From positions 1 to 47,482 of the forward strand of contig JALDAE010000003.1 of NCBI GenBank assembly GCA_022729335.1: a stretch of 47,482 bases of DNA, read 5' to 3'. The first letter of the stretch is position 1. The number at the start of each line of letters is the position of its first letter. Source of the DNA: Candidatus Nanoanaerosalina halalkaliphila. Lineage in GTDB: Archaea > Nanohalarchaeota > Nanosalinia > Nanosalinales > Nanoanaerosalinaceae. The notes beneath the pieces are model-generated. The model had not been told where the DNA came from and did no database searches. It worked only from the letters and a program-made list of their open reading frames with translations. This document shows positions 8,355 to 17,300 of this stretch, one piece after another. Position numbers and translations under genes: made by a program.

Positions 8355-10493
8355 TCAAAGTTCCTCTTTAAGATACGGATCATAAACCCGCTTATCCTTC
8401 CTGTAGTATATCTTGTAAATCTTTTCACAACTATTAACTTCCGAATCAAGTTTTTTGGCAGCTATCTTCTTAGCTTTTTTCTCCTTAACTTTCGTATCAA
8501 CCTTGCTTGCCTTTTCATCACTTATTCGGTTTCGAGGATAGCGCATAAAACCTTCTTTCCTTTTGTACAGGTTGTCTTCTTCCTTGATCAGGTTGAGCTC
8601 ATCAAGCTGTCCAAGTATCTTTTCAATCTTGGATAATGAAAGGTTGGTCTTTTCAGCAAGTTTCGCTTTGGAGCAGAAATCTTTCATCGAGTCCAGAACT
8701 TTTTCAGCAGTTTCCGTAAGGTTCAGATTTCGATCAATAACTCCTCCTTCCACTCCGTCAACTGCGACCTTTCCGACATCTGTCGATACCTCCCAGACAG
8801 GATAAAGAACTTTTCTCCCTTCATGGAAACCATCAACCTCCATTATATTGACCGGAGGACTGTAAACCTCTACCGTGGAACCTGTCACTTCCTCGACCTG
8901 TTCCTCTTCTTCAGATGAGAAGTCCTCTTCAACCTCCATTTCTACTTCTTCTGAATCTTCTTGGATCTCTTCATCAACTTCATCATCGTCTTCAATATTA
9001 ACAAACTCTTCTTCATCAAAATCATCGCCAGCTTCATCTGCCTTTTCCGATAGAGACTCATCAATCTCTTCTTCAAAATCATCAGAATCAAGAGTCTCAG
9101 TAGTACCTCCATGCATTGATTTTCTTGGTCTTATGCTGGTCAGTATGGGGTACTCCTTGCCAAGCACCAGACCTACACCCGTCTGCAAACCTGTTATGGA
9201 GTTCTTTACCTGACTTGTAACTCCTTCAAAGCTCTTTGAAATAGCTTTAAGATCATTTGGGTTCGTCACACGAAGTATTATCTGAGTGTTACATTGTGAA
9301 AGTATGTTTTTTGCAACGTTTGCCGGCCTCTGGCTTATAACTCCCATTCCAAGACCGAACTTACGCCCCTCGGATGCCACTTTCCTCAGGATATCGGAAC
9401 AAACTGCCTTGCCCATTCCTTTTTCAGGCACATAGTTATGGGCTTCTTCAAGTATCATTATGAAAGGTTCTAAATCTCCTCTCTTCCTCATTTCGAACAT
9501 TTCCTTTGCCAACTTGAAAACAACTATCTCCTGTTCATCCGGATCCACAGCTCTAAGGTTGATGATAGACGCTCTTCCTCTTTCCACCAAATTCTCCAGA
9601 CCTGTTGGCTCATCCAAAAATATACCGGCATCCTGAACTGTTTCAAGTATATTTACTAGATTCCACTTCGCCTTGGAGTCCTGTGCCATACACTTCTCTA
9701 TAATATCATCTAAAGTGTACTCGTCTCTTTCCTTCAAATCTTTCAGAGCGGTATAAAGAACTCCAAGCTGAGAATTCGTGAGGTTTGTTGGTACAACCTG
9801 CTGTATCTCCTTTGCGGAAAGGTTCTTGGAAGAAAATCCGAGCTTCTCGGCGTTCTCGTTTAAATCAGTGTTGGGAGAGTACTCCCTTACTTCGTAGCCC
9901 CGAGGATCAATATTGAACTTTTCTCTCATCTCCTCGTTAAGATCATCGTTTTCAAGCCCTATGCTGTTATACTCTCCGTGTGGATCTATGATAACGACGG
10001 GATAACCTTTCTCTATTAGTTCTTCCACCATCACGGAGACCGTGTAGCTCTTACCATATCCTGTCTTGGCAAGGACAGCAAAGTGCTTGTAGAGCTCCTC
10101 GGAATCCAGGAAAATGTTTATATCGGGATTTGTAACCAGGTGTCCCATGTAGAGTCCGTCCTCGTCCAGACCCAAAACTTCAGAGATAAGCTTTTGATCC
10201 GCATAATAAACAATTGAATCAGGTTCGATTACAGATCGTGGTTTTTTCAGCATTCCCTTGTGCCTGTATCCTATTATTGACGCATCTGCAACTGTCTTGT
10301 ATCTTTTACCACCGTCTTTCTCATCAATTGGCTTTTTCTCTACATCATTTATCTGTGCAAGAAGCCAGTCAGTTTCTTCAGTGTTTGCCTTGACCGTAAC
10401 AAAGTCAAATTTTTCCACATCCCTATGTGCTTCAAAACTGAATCGCTCAGTGTTCACAGATCCCTCAACAGTTCCTATCTCCATATAAAACAA
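8355..10493 (-). CDS. HerA-like (DUF87) hexameric ATPase with long acidic linker and C-terminal winged-helix-like region
   Basis: AKTGYGKSYTVSVMVEELIEKGYPVVIIDPHGEY (Walker A/B), ILEEAHNYVP, SEGRKFGLGMGVISQRPANV. Confidence 0.85.
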   Translation of the reverse strand: MFYMEIGTVEGSVNTERFSFEAHRDVEKFDFVTVKANTEETDWLLAQINDVEKKPIDEKDGGKRYKTVADASIIGYRHKGMLKKPRSVIEPDSIVYYADQKLISEVLGLDEDGLYMGHLVTNPDINIFLDSEELYKHFAVLAKTGYGKSYTVSVMVEELIEKGYPVVIIDPHGEYNSIGLENDDLNEEMREKFNIDPRGYEVREYSPNTDLNENAEKLGFSSKNLSAKEIQQVVPTNLTNSQLGVLYTALKDLKERDEYTLDDIIEKCMAQDSKAKWNLVNILETVQDAGIFLDEPTGLENLVERGRASIINLRAVDPDEQEIVVFKLAKEMFEMRKRGDLEPFIMILEEAHNYVPEKGMGKAVCSDILRKVASEGRKFGLGMGVISQRPANVAKNILSQCNTQIILRVTNPNDLKAISKSFEGVTSQVKNSITGLQTGVGLVLGKEYPILTSIRPRKSMHGGTTETLDSDDFEEEIDESLSEKADEAGDDFDEEEFVNIEDDDEVDEEIQEDSEEVEMEVEEDFSSEEEEQVEEVTGSTVEVYSPPVNIMEVDGFHEGRKVLYPVWEVSTDVGKVAVDGVEGGVIDRNLNLTETAEKVLDSMKDFCSKAKLAEKTNLSLSKIEKILGQLDELNLIKEEDNLYKRKEGFMRYPRNRISDEKASKVDTKVKEKKAKKIAAKKLDSEVNSCEKIYKIYYRKDKRVYDPYLKEEL

Positions 10494-10573
10494 CTCTTTG
10501 AATTAAAGTACAGCGTTTCAAAAACATCAGACAAAAAAAGGATTTTTAACATTTAATCCTCAAGTACAACTTA

Positions 10574-10987
10574 ATGGACGAAGATTTAAAATACTTGTTA
10601 ATTATATTTCTGGTGCTTGCAGGAACAGCAACAGCCCACAATTTATACATTGACGAGGATGACGCTTTAAGTATAGGTATGTGTGATACAGACTTACATT
10701 GCGGAGGATTTGAAGTTAATGATTTTTGTGTAGGAGTTAATTACAGGACAACCGAGTGTTATGGACCAGGAGATGCTGAGGAGTATCGCATGGCCGAGGC
10801 GAAGTGTGCTACACAGGCCTACAACTTATGTGAGGATAATGACTTGGAACAAACAGAATGGGCTGATGAAGCATCTTACGAGAACAAGACCTGCGAGGAC
10901 TGGAACGAAGATTATGAAGAGTTCACTCTCATAACTTGTGACGATATGAGTCCATCAACACTAAATTGGGAGAATATTAGTAGGTGA
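10574..10987 (+). CDS. Small secreted cysteine-rich acidic protein (8 Cys)
   Basis: Signal peptide LLIIFLVLAGTATAHN; eight Cys in the mature region; stop overlaps the SD of the next gene. Confidence 0.75.
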   Translation: MDEDLKYLLIIFLVLAGTATAHNLYIDEDDALSIGMCDTDLHCGGFEVNDFCVGVNYRTTECYGPGDAEEYRMAEAKCATQAYNLCEDNDLEQTEWADEASYENKTCEDWNEDYEEFTLITCDDMSPSTLNWENISR

Positions 10988-10993
10988 TAAAAA

Positions 10994-11482
10994 ATGACAG
11001 AATATCTAGAAAGAACATTCGTGGCTTTGAAACCGGACGCTATCCAGAGAGGAATAACAGGTCAGATAATCCACAGACTCGAGAGAGCCGGGATGAGATT
11101 GGTTGCGATGAAGATGATAAAAGCGGACGACGAACTTCTAAAGGAGCATTACTCGGAACACGTCGACAAGGATTTTTACGAGGGACTGAAAAACTTCATG
11201 CAAGAGGGACCTGTTGTTGCCATGGTATGGGAAGGAGTTAACGCTGTGCCAAATGTGAGAAAGATAGTTGGAGAAACAGCTCCAAGAGAGGCAAGACCAG
11301 GAACCATAAGAGGAGATTTTGCTCACATGTCCTTTTCGCATGCTGATGAGAAAGGGCAGGCAGTGAAGAACCTGATACATGCTTCTGGAGAGAAAAAAGA
11401 GGCGATGGAAGAAATAGCACTATGGTTCGACGACGACGAGATCAAGGATTACACAAGGACTGACAAAGAACACGTCCGATAA
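10994..11482 (+). CDS. ndk: Nucleoside diphosphate kinase
   Basis: RTFVALKPDAIQRG, APREARPGTIRGDFA, KNLIHASGEKKEAMEEIALWF (active-site His region); SD aggtgat 5 nt upstream. Confidence 0.95.
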   Translation: MTEYLERTFVALKPDAIQRGITGQIIHRLERAGMRLVAMKMIKADDELLKEHYSEHVDKDFYEGLKNFMQEGPVVAMVWEGVNAVPNVRKIVGETAPREARPGTIRGDFAHMSFSHADEKGQAVKNLIHASGEKKEAMEEIALWFDDDEIKDYTRTDKEHVR

Positions 11483-11514
11483 CGTGCTTTTTCCTTCTTT
11501 CCTTTATTTTTATT
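11471..11514 (+). terminator. Candidate terminator: CACGT-ccgata-ACGTG stem-loop spanning the ndk stop, then a T-rich tract
   Basis: 11471-11475 pairs 11482-11486; TAA stop at 11480-11482; followed by ctttttccttctttcctttatttttattc. Confidence 0.55.
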
Positions 11515-12358
11515 CAGCAGGAAACATTATTTCTTCAGTACCTTCCGGGTTTCTCAAATAGACGAATAGAGCTTTTCTGTTGCTCTCTTCCGGACATTCA
11601 TCCACAAATTCGATTCCAACATCCTCAACCCTGGTTGTGTTCGTAATCCTATAATAATCTCTTAGATCTGCTTCAATAGATACCTCTATCTCACCGTTAC
11701 CTTCAATTGTCCCCGAAGACAAAGAATGATCCGAATAACGAACCATGACCGGCTGTTCATCTATTTCTTCCTCTGGTACAAAAAGACAGCCCTCGTAAGA
11801 AGGCACTTCATATTCTCTGGATAAAAAGAAAGGGTTCCTAACGGTAATAAATCCTATATCAGATCTTGAGCCTTCTTCAAAATTTATTTCTTCATAAAGT
11901 TCCAGTTCAAACTCTGGCTGGCCTCCAAAAACATCAAACAACAGTATCAATGCCAGTACCGAAATCAAAAACACTATCAAGTATTTGAAAGTTTTTCTAT
12001 CAATAAAACGTCCCTTCTTTTTCACCAGATGGCCCAGTCCAAGGAAGAGCAGAGCGGAAAACCCAAGTACAGCAAAAACCTGGTTAGTCGTAAATTCGAA
12101 TCTTGTTACTGTATATACCAGAAATACGATGTAGGAGGCTGCGGAAAGTATGTAGAAAACTTTACCGACTGTTTCCCTGTAAAGATGGTTTCCAAGTATA
12201 AACAGCAAGGCAAAGAGCAAGAATAAAGATGCGGATCTTGTGAAAGGAGCCAGATCAAACACTAGTTGCTGTGCAAAGTAAACAAAAGTTATTATGGCGA
12301 AGAGAACACCTGCTCCATAAAGTATGTAGGAGCTATCGAACTCTATATCCATAAACAA
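11510..12358 (-). CDS. Multi-TM membrane protein with C-terminal soluble domain, unknown function
   Basis: At least six hydrophobic segments then beta-rich acidic C-terminus. Confidence 0.7.
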   Translation of the reverse strand: MFMDIEFDSSYILYGAGVLFAIITFVYFAQQLVFDLAPFTRSASLFLLFALLFILGNHLYRETVGKVFYILSAASYIVFLVYTVTRFEFTTNQVFAVLGFSALLFLGLGHLVKKKGRFIDRKTFKYLIVFLISVLALILLFDVFGGQPEFELELYEEINFEEGSRSDIGFITVRNPFFLSREYEVPSYEGCLFVPEEEIDEQPVMVRYSDHSLSSGTIEGNGEIEVSIEADLRDYYRITNTTRVEDVGIEFVDECPEESNRKALFVYLRNPEGTEEIMFPAE

Positions 12359-12376
12359 ATCTATGTTTCACGGTTA

Positions 12377-12862
12377 TTAAAAGCTTTTAGATGGGTTGTG
12401 CTGCCTCAAAAAATCGAGGAATGATGAATAAGTTCCCTGCTCAAGCTCCATCTTGACGAGTTTCTCCGCCTTTTCGGAGTTCTCGGAGACCTCCTTAACG
12501 ACAGAGTAAAGCTTGTGAGGATCCCCTGTTTCATCTCTCTCAAAAAACTGGTTGAGCATATTTACCTCGGTATAAACCTTTTTCAAAAACTTTACAGAGC
12601 CCTTCCTCATGTAAAAACCTGCTCCAGCACTTAAAGCTTTCCTGTAAGCATTATCAGGTAACAGCAACTCATAATCCATCAAAAACTCTCCTTCTACCTC
12701 TTCAAGTTTAGAATTTGAGAGGTCTCTGATTATAGATAGCTCTTTAACAACCTCAGCAAGAGCCTCTTTGTGAAGTTTGTATACAGCGTATGCTCTAGTG
12801 GAGAATACTACAATTAAACACGATATCCAGCCCAATATTAAACCTATGAACAAAAGATACAT
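12377..12862 (-). CDS. N-terminally membrane-anchored helical protein, unknown function
   Basis: 161 aa; N-terminal TM LLFIGLILGWISCLIVVF. Confidence 0.65.
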   Translation of the reverse strand: MYLLFIGLILGWISCLIVVFSTRAYAVYKLHKEALAEVVKELSIIRDLSNSKLEEVEGEFLMDYELLLPDNAYRKALSAGAGFYMRKGSVKFLKKVYTEVNMLNQFFERDETGDPHKLYSVVKEVSENSEKAEKLVKMELEQGTYSSFLDFLRQHNPSKSF

Positions 12863-12949
12863 CTATCAACACCTTTAAAGAACATTAAAAATAGTTTGAA
12901 ATACTTTCTAAAAAAGTTACCGGTAGGAAAAATAAAGAAAAGGGAGTGC

Positions 12950-14302
12950 CTATTCCTCCTCTTCAGATTCCTTGTCTTCCTCTCCCCTAAGCATCCGGTT
13001 AAAAACTATCATGAGAACCACTAAAAGAACAGCTCCCGAAAGCAATGCTAATTGGTCAGATCTTTCATACACAATTCTGCCTACACGTCCGGTGAATGTT
13101 TCCTCTGTTTCTTCATATACTTCGACTGTTCTTGTGAAATCTCCTGCTTGGAAAGAGTGCTCTCCGATATCTTCGATTGTGTGGTTCAGAGCCATGCTTT
13201 CTCTCTCACCAGGTAGAAGTGTGAAAGATTCGGATACAAGTGTTTCATTGTTTAGTTTTATCTCCATTTCTTCAGTACCCGAAATGTTTCCATAATTTTC
13301 AACGTCAGCTTCTATAGAAACGTTTAGAGGTGATTTACCTTCTTCAGGCTCTACTTTGAGACCGGTGAACTCTATATCCGAGACACCTTCCTCCTCTTCC
13401 AGAGTTATCGCAAAGTAGGAAAAGCCATCAGCCGTTGCAAGGAACCTGTAATCTTCGTCCTCAACCTGCAACAAACTTGTTTCCAGTTCTTCCCAGCCCC
13501 ATGTGCTGTATCTTTTCATCATAACATCTTCAGGATCTCTTCCTCTTTCCTCGAGGAACTCCTGGTCCACTGTGAACTCTATCTCGACATCCCTGACATC
13601 AATGTCTCTTAATCCAAGATTTATTTCTTGGTAGCGGTAGACCTGTTCGGAGGCTGGTGAAACCGTTTCTGGTCTTTCATCGCCCATGTCCACAACAGAA
13701 ACATCCAGTGTATCTCTATCGATGACCGAGCTGAAACTTACTCTTCGAACAAAAGGCTTTTCTTCGGTATCGCTCAAAGACAGCTCGATTTCCTGGTTTG
13801 CGGAAACATCTGTGAACTCCGCTGTTGCGCTTCCGTGTCTAAATGTCTCTTCTAACCTCAAAGGTTCTTTTTCAGGTTCCGGATCAGGTTCTTCGGGTTC
13901 GTCTACCGGCTCATCGAAAATATCGCGTCCTCTGCCAACGTCTTCATCATCTTCAGGATCATCATCCTCGATCAGATCTTTCTCAACATCGTAATTATCT
14001 AAACCACTCACAACCTCAACGTTCTCTCTTTCGGTGTCATCGTCCACTATCAAATAGAACTTGTCGTGATCGGATGAAACCCTGACGGAGTAATACCCGT
14101 CCGAATCCGTTGTATCGGTATCAACTACTTCACCATCGACCATCGCATCTACAACAACTCCTTCAACCACTTCACCGGTATCGATGTCAGTAACAGTTCC
14201 GTAAACCTCGTGAGGAGGTGTTGGAACAGCCTGAACCATCATTCCTGCAGTTAAAAACAGTGCAACTAAAAGAGCTGTCAGTTTTTTATTTTTAGATTTC
14301 AT
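12950..14302 (-). CDS. PGF-pre-PGF domain surface protein with N-terminal carboxypeptidase-regulatory-like domain and C-terminal TM anchor
   Basis: Signal peptide; VYGTVTDIDTGEVVEGVVVDAMVDGEVVDTDTTDSDGYYSVRV; VRRVSFSSVIDRDTLDVSV...WGWEELETSLLQVEDEDYRFLATADGFSYFAIT; C-terminal TM. Confidence 0.8.
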   Translation of the reverse strand: MKSKNKKLTALLVALFLTAGMMVQAVPTPPHEVYGTVTDIDTGEVVEGVVVDAMVDGEVVDTDTTDSDGYYSVRVSSDHDKFYLIVDDDTERENVEVVSGLDNYDVEKDLIEDDDPEDDEDVGRGRDIFDEPVDEPEEPDPEPEKEPLRLEETFRHGSATAEFTDVSANQEIELSLSDTEEKPFVRRVSFSSVIDRDTLDVSVVDMGDERPETVSPASEQVYRYQEINLGLRDIDVRDVEIEFTVDQEFLEERGRDPEDVMMKRYSTWGWEELETSLLQVEDEDYRFLATADGFSYFAITLEEEEGVSDIEFTGLKVEPEEGKSPLNVSIEADVENYGNISGTEEMEIKLNNETLVSESFTLLPGERESMALNHTIEDIGEHSFQAGDFTRTVEVYEETEETFTGRVGRIVYERSDQLALLSGAVLLVVLMIVFNRMLRGEEDKESEEEE

Positions 14303-17300
14303 TAGTCATCACCTCCGACATCAAATCCTTCTGTTTCCTCAATACCGCTTATATTGACTGTAACATCATGATCTCCAGAGTCCGTTATGTTTTCATCTGT
14401 CAAGTAATCGGTTTCCCCTTGGTCAAAATCAAATACCGCTGAATCGTTACGATAAACCTCATGTTCTGTGTCATTCTGTATCACAACACTACTGCCATCG
14501 TATTCATAATTTACACTGTTTACAAATTCATCCTCCCCATCAGTAATCTCTATTTCTAGGTGGTCTCCGGCTTCTATGTCATCCGCTTCTGTTTCATAGC
14601 TGTTAAGTTCAGCTGGATTTACCTCAAAAGTTTCAGAAGTCTCATCAACACTGTCGCTGACATTCTCGTGACCCTCATTTATGGAAAACTCAAGTTCGTA
14701 AGTATCAGCTTCTTCAATAACCAGGTCATCGAAAGTAGCAGTACCTCCATCAGTATCAACAGATGTTGTTGAACCATCTGTCAATTCTCCAGATCCATCA
14801 ATTGCTTCAACTTCAACCTCTACACCGTCCACAAGGTTTCCAAACTCATCCGTAGTGTTAACCTCTGGAGGTCCCTGGATTTCTTCACCTGCTGTAGAAT
14901 CCTCCGGTTCTGTCAAGATACCAACCGAGTCAGCATCGATAGGCCGTACTTCAAATTCTCCGTCCCTAGTTTCATCGTCCACTTTTACTTCTGCAGTGTA
15001 CTCTCCCGAAGTTTCAAACGATTTATCTGGCGTGTATACAGCATCGCCTTCATCAAACTCGAAAACAGCGGAATCATTATTGTAAACAACGGTATCGTCC
15101 TCATCCTTAACCTCGACTTCTCCTTCACGCGTGTTATTAACATTGTTTCCAAATTCGTCTTCAGTGTTGTTCACATAGATCTCCGGTGTTTCTCCCGCAT
15201 CTATCTCGTCTGAATCGAAATTAACCTCGAAATCATCAGCATCTGCAGGAACAACATCGAAACTGGCAGTTGTTTCCGTATCTTCTCTGCCTACTTCATC
15301 ATCAGCTTCATCTATTGAAAACTTCAGTCGGTATCTATCAGCTTTTTCAATTACGAGATCTTCGAACGAAGCGATACCTTCTTCAGTATCCACTACTGTT
15401 TCTCCAGTTTCTATATCTCCATCACCTTCACCAGCCTCAACAGTAACCTCTACTCCGTCAACCCTGTTGTCGAAGCTGTCGTTCACCTCTGCAGCCGGCT
15501 GGTTTTCAATATATTCACCTGCAACCGTATCTTCAGGGTTTCGGTAAACATCTACAACAGTGGCAAGGTTTGTATCCACGTTGAACTCGTTGCTTTCACC
15601 GTATACATCAGGATCCTCATCGGTGTCCTCAGCTACTAGAACCACTTCTTCCTCGTCATCTGTTATATTCACATGGCCTTCCCAGGTACCTTCAGTAAAC
15701 TCTAATTCGCCTGGTTCCTCGATATCTACCTTTTCAGAGGAAATATCTGCTTCTCCCTCATAACTGGTTGCGTTGTTGTCGAACTCGTCCAGTGCAAACA
15801 CTGATACCTCGAACTCTTCTCCCGCGGTCTGATCCTCTACTTCCGTGAATTCGAATACCTCGGGGTCTGCATGAGATACTTCAAAGTCGTTGCTTGTTCC
15901 GTTTACGTCTTCATCTTCTTCAAGGTAAACGGTTATGTTGTTCGCGTCAACAGCTTCAGTCATATTGACCTCTCCTGTCCACTCGCCTTCTGTGAACTCT
16001 CCGGTTTCTTCCGGATCGATTGTTCCCGTGTGATCTTCAAGCTCTGCTGTTTCATCGAAACCTGTTGCAAGGTTGCCGAACCTGTCATAAGCGGAAATAT
16101 CTATTTCGAAGTTTTCTCCCGCAGTCTTATCTTCTATATCTTCAATTTCAAATTCGGCTGGTTCTCCTGGAGTTATCTCGAACTCTTGGCTCTCCACTGT
16201 GTGATCTCTTTCCGTGTTTTCTTCCTCCTCGAATATAGAGAAGTTCAGTTTGTAGTCTCCCATCTCCGTAATGTTCAGGTCGTCGAACTCTGCTTTTCCG
16301 TCCATCTCATCCTCTGCTATTCCTTCTCCCTCTGTCTTCCTGGATACTGTTCCCGCTTCGAATTCGTGTTCCAAACCTTCTTTTTCAGCGGTGACGTTTA
16401 CAGTTACATTTGGCACAAGGTTTCCGTATCTGTCAGAAACACTTGCAACTGGATGATCGTCCTCTCCTTCAAGAAATTCACCTACAGATGTGTCAACGGG
16501 CTGACTTTCTATATTTACTTCGAAGCCTTCGTTCGGTTTAACTTCGAAAGTTGAGGTGCTTGCCTTGTGAGCCTTATCCTGTCCGGACGAGTCACCGATA
16601 TCGTACTCATCATTAAAGAAGTACAAAAGGTGTCTTCCAGCGTTCTCTATAACAAGATCATCAAAAATCGATATGCCTTTTTCGTCGGTCTCAACGGTTG
16701 TGTTGCCGTCCGTTATGGGTCCTCCGTCCCATCCTGCTTCGACCTGTACCTCCACTTCTGGAACCGGGTTGTCGTGTTCGTCGGTTACAAGAACATCGGG
16801 TTCTCCTGTTATGACCTCTCCTGCTGTCTGGGTTCCATCGGGTTCTTTCTGGACCTTTATGCTGTTTGGAGTTCCGGGTTCGAATGTTCCTGTTGCGTTC
16901 ACATAATTATCGTTTATCTGTTCCTCGAAGTCGAATTCCACGTTTTGCTGGGAAACTGTCGAGCTTGCCTGTAGAACTGCTTCACCGTCTTCACCTGTCT
17001 CGATTGTTTCGTCGTACGAGACATCTGTTCCGTTGTCATCTATCTCAACTTCAACATCCGAAACAGGGTTTCCTGCAACATCCGTTACTTCAACGGTGTA
17101 TTCAAGTGTTTCTTCGCCGTCTGCGGTTGCCGAATCGTGTTCAGGTTCCACTGATATGTCTTCAGGAGTTCCTGCGGTTATGTTAACTTCGAAATCTGTC
17201 TCTACATGTCCTTCAAGAACTCTGTCAGATTTTATTTCTCCTGTAAGGCTCTCTACCTGTGCCGAAAGGTAGTCAGTTTCTGTATCGTTCATAAGCTCTT

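Noticed and set aside
15871-16554. 227-aa + strand ORF antisense to the giant surface gene
   Set aside because: Cys/Phe/Val-rich composition typical of the complement of an acidic coding sequence; the sense frame is a clear repeat protein with signal peptide.
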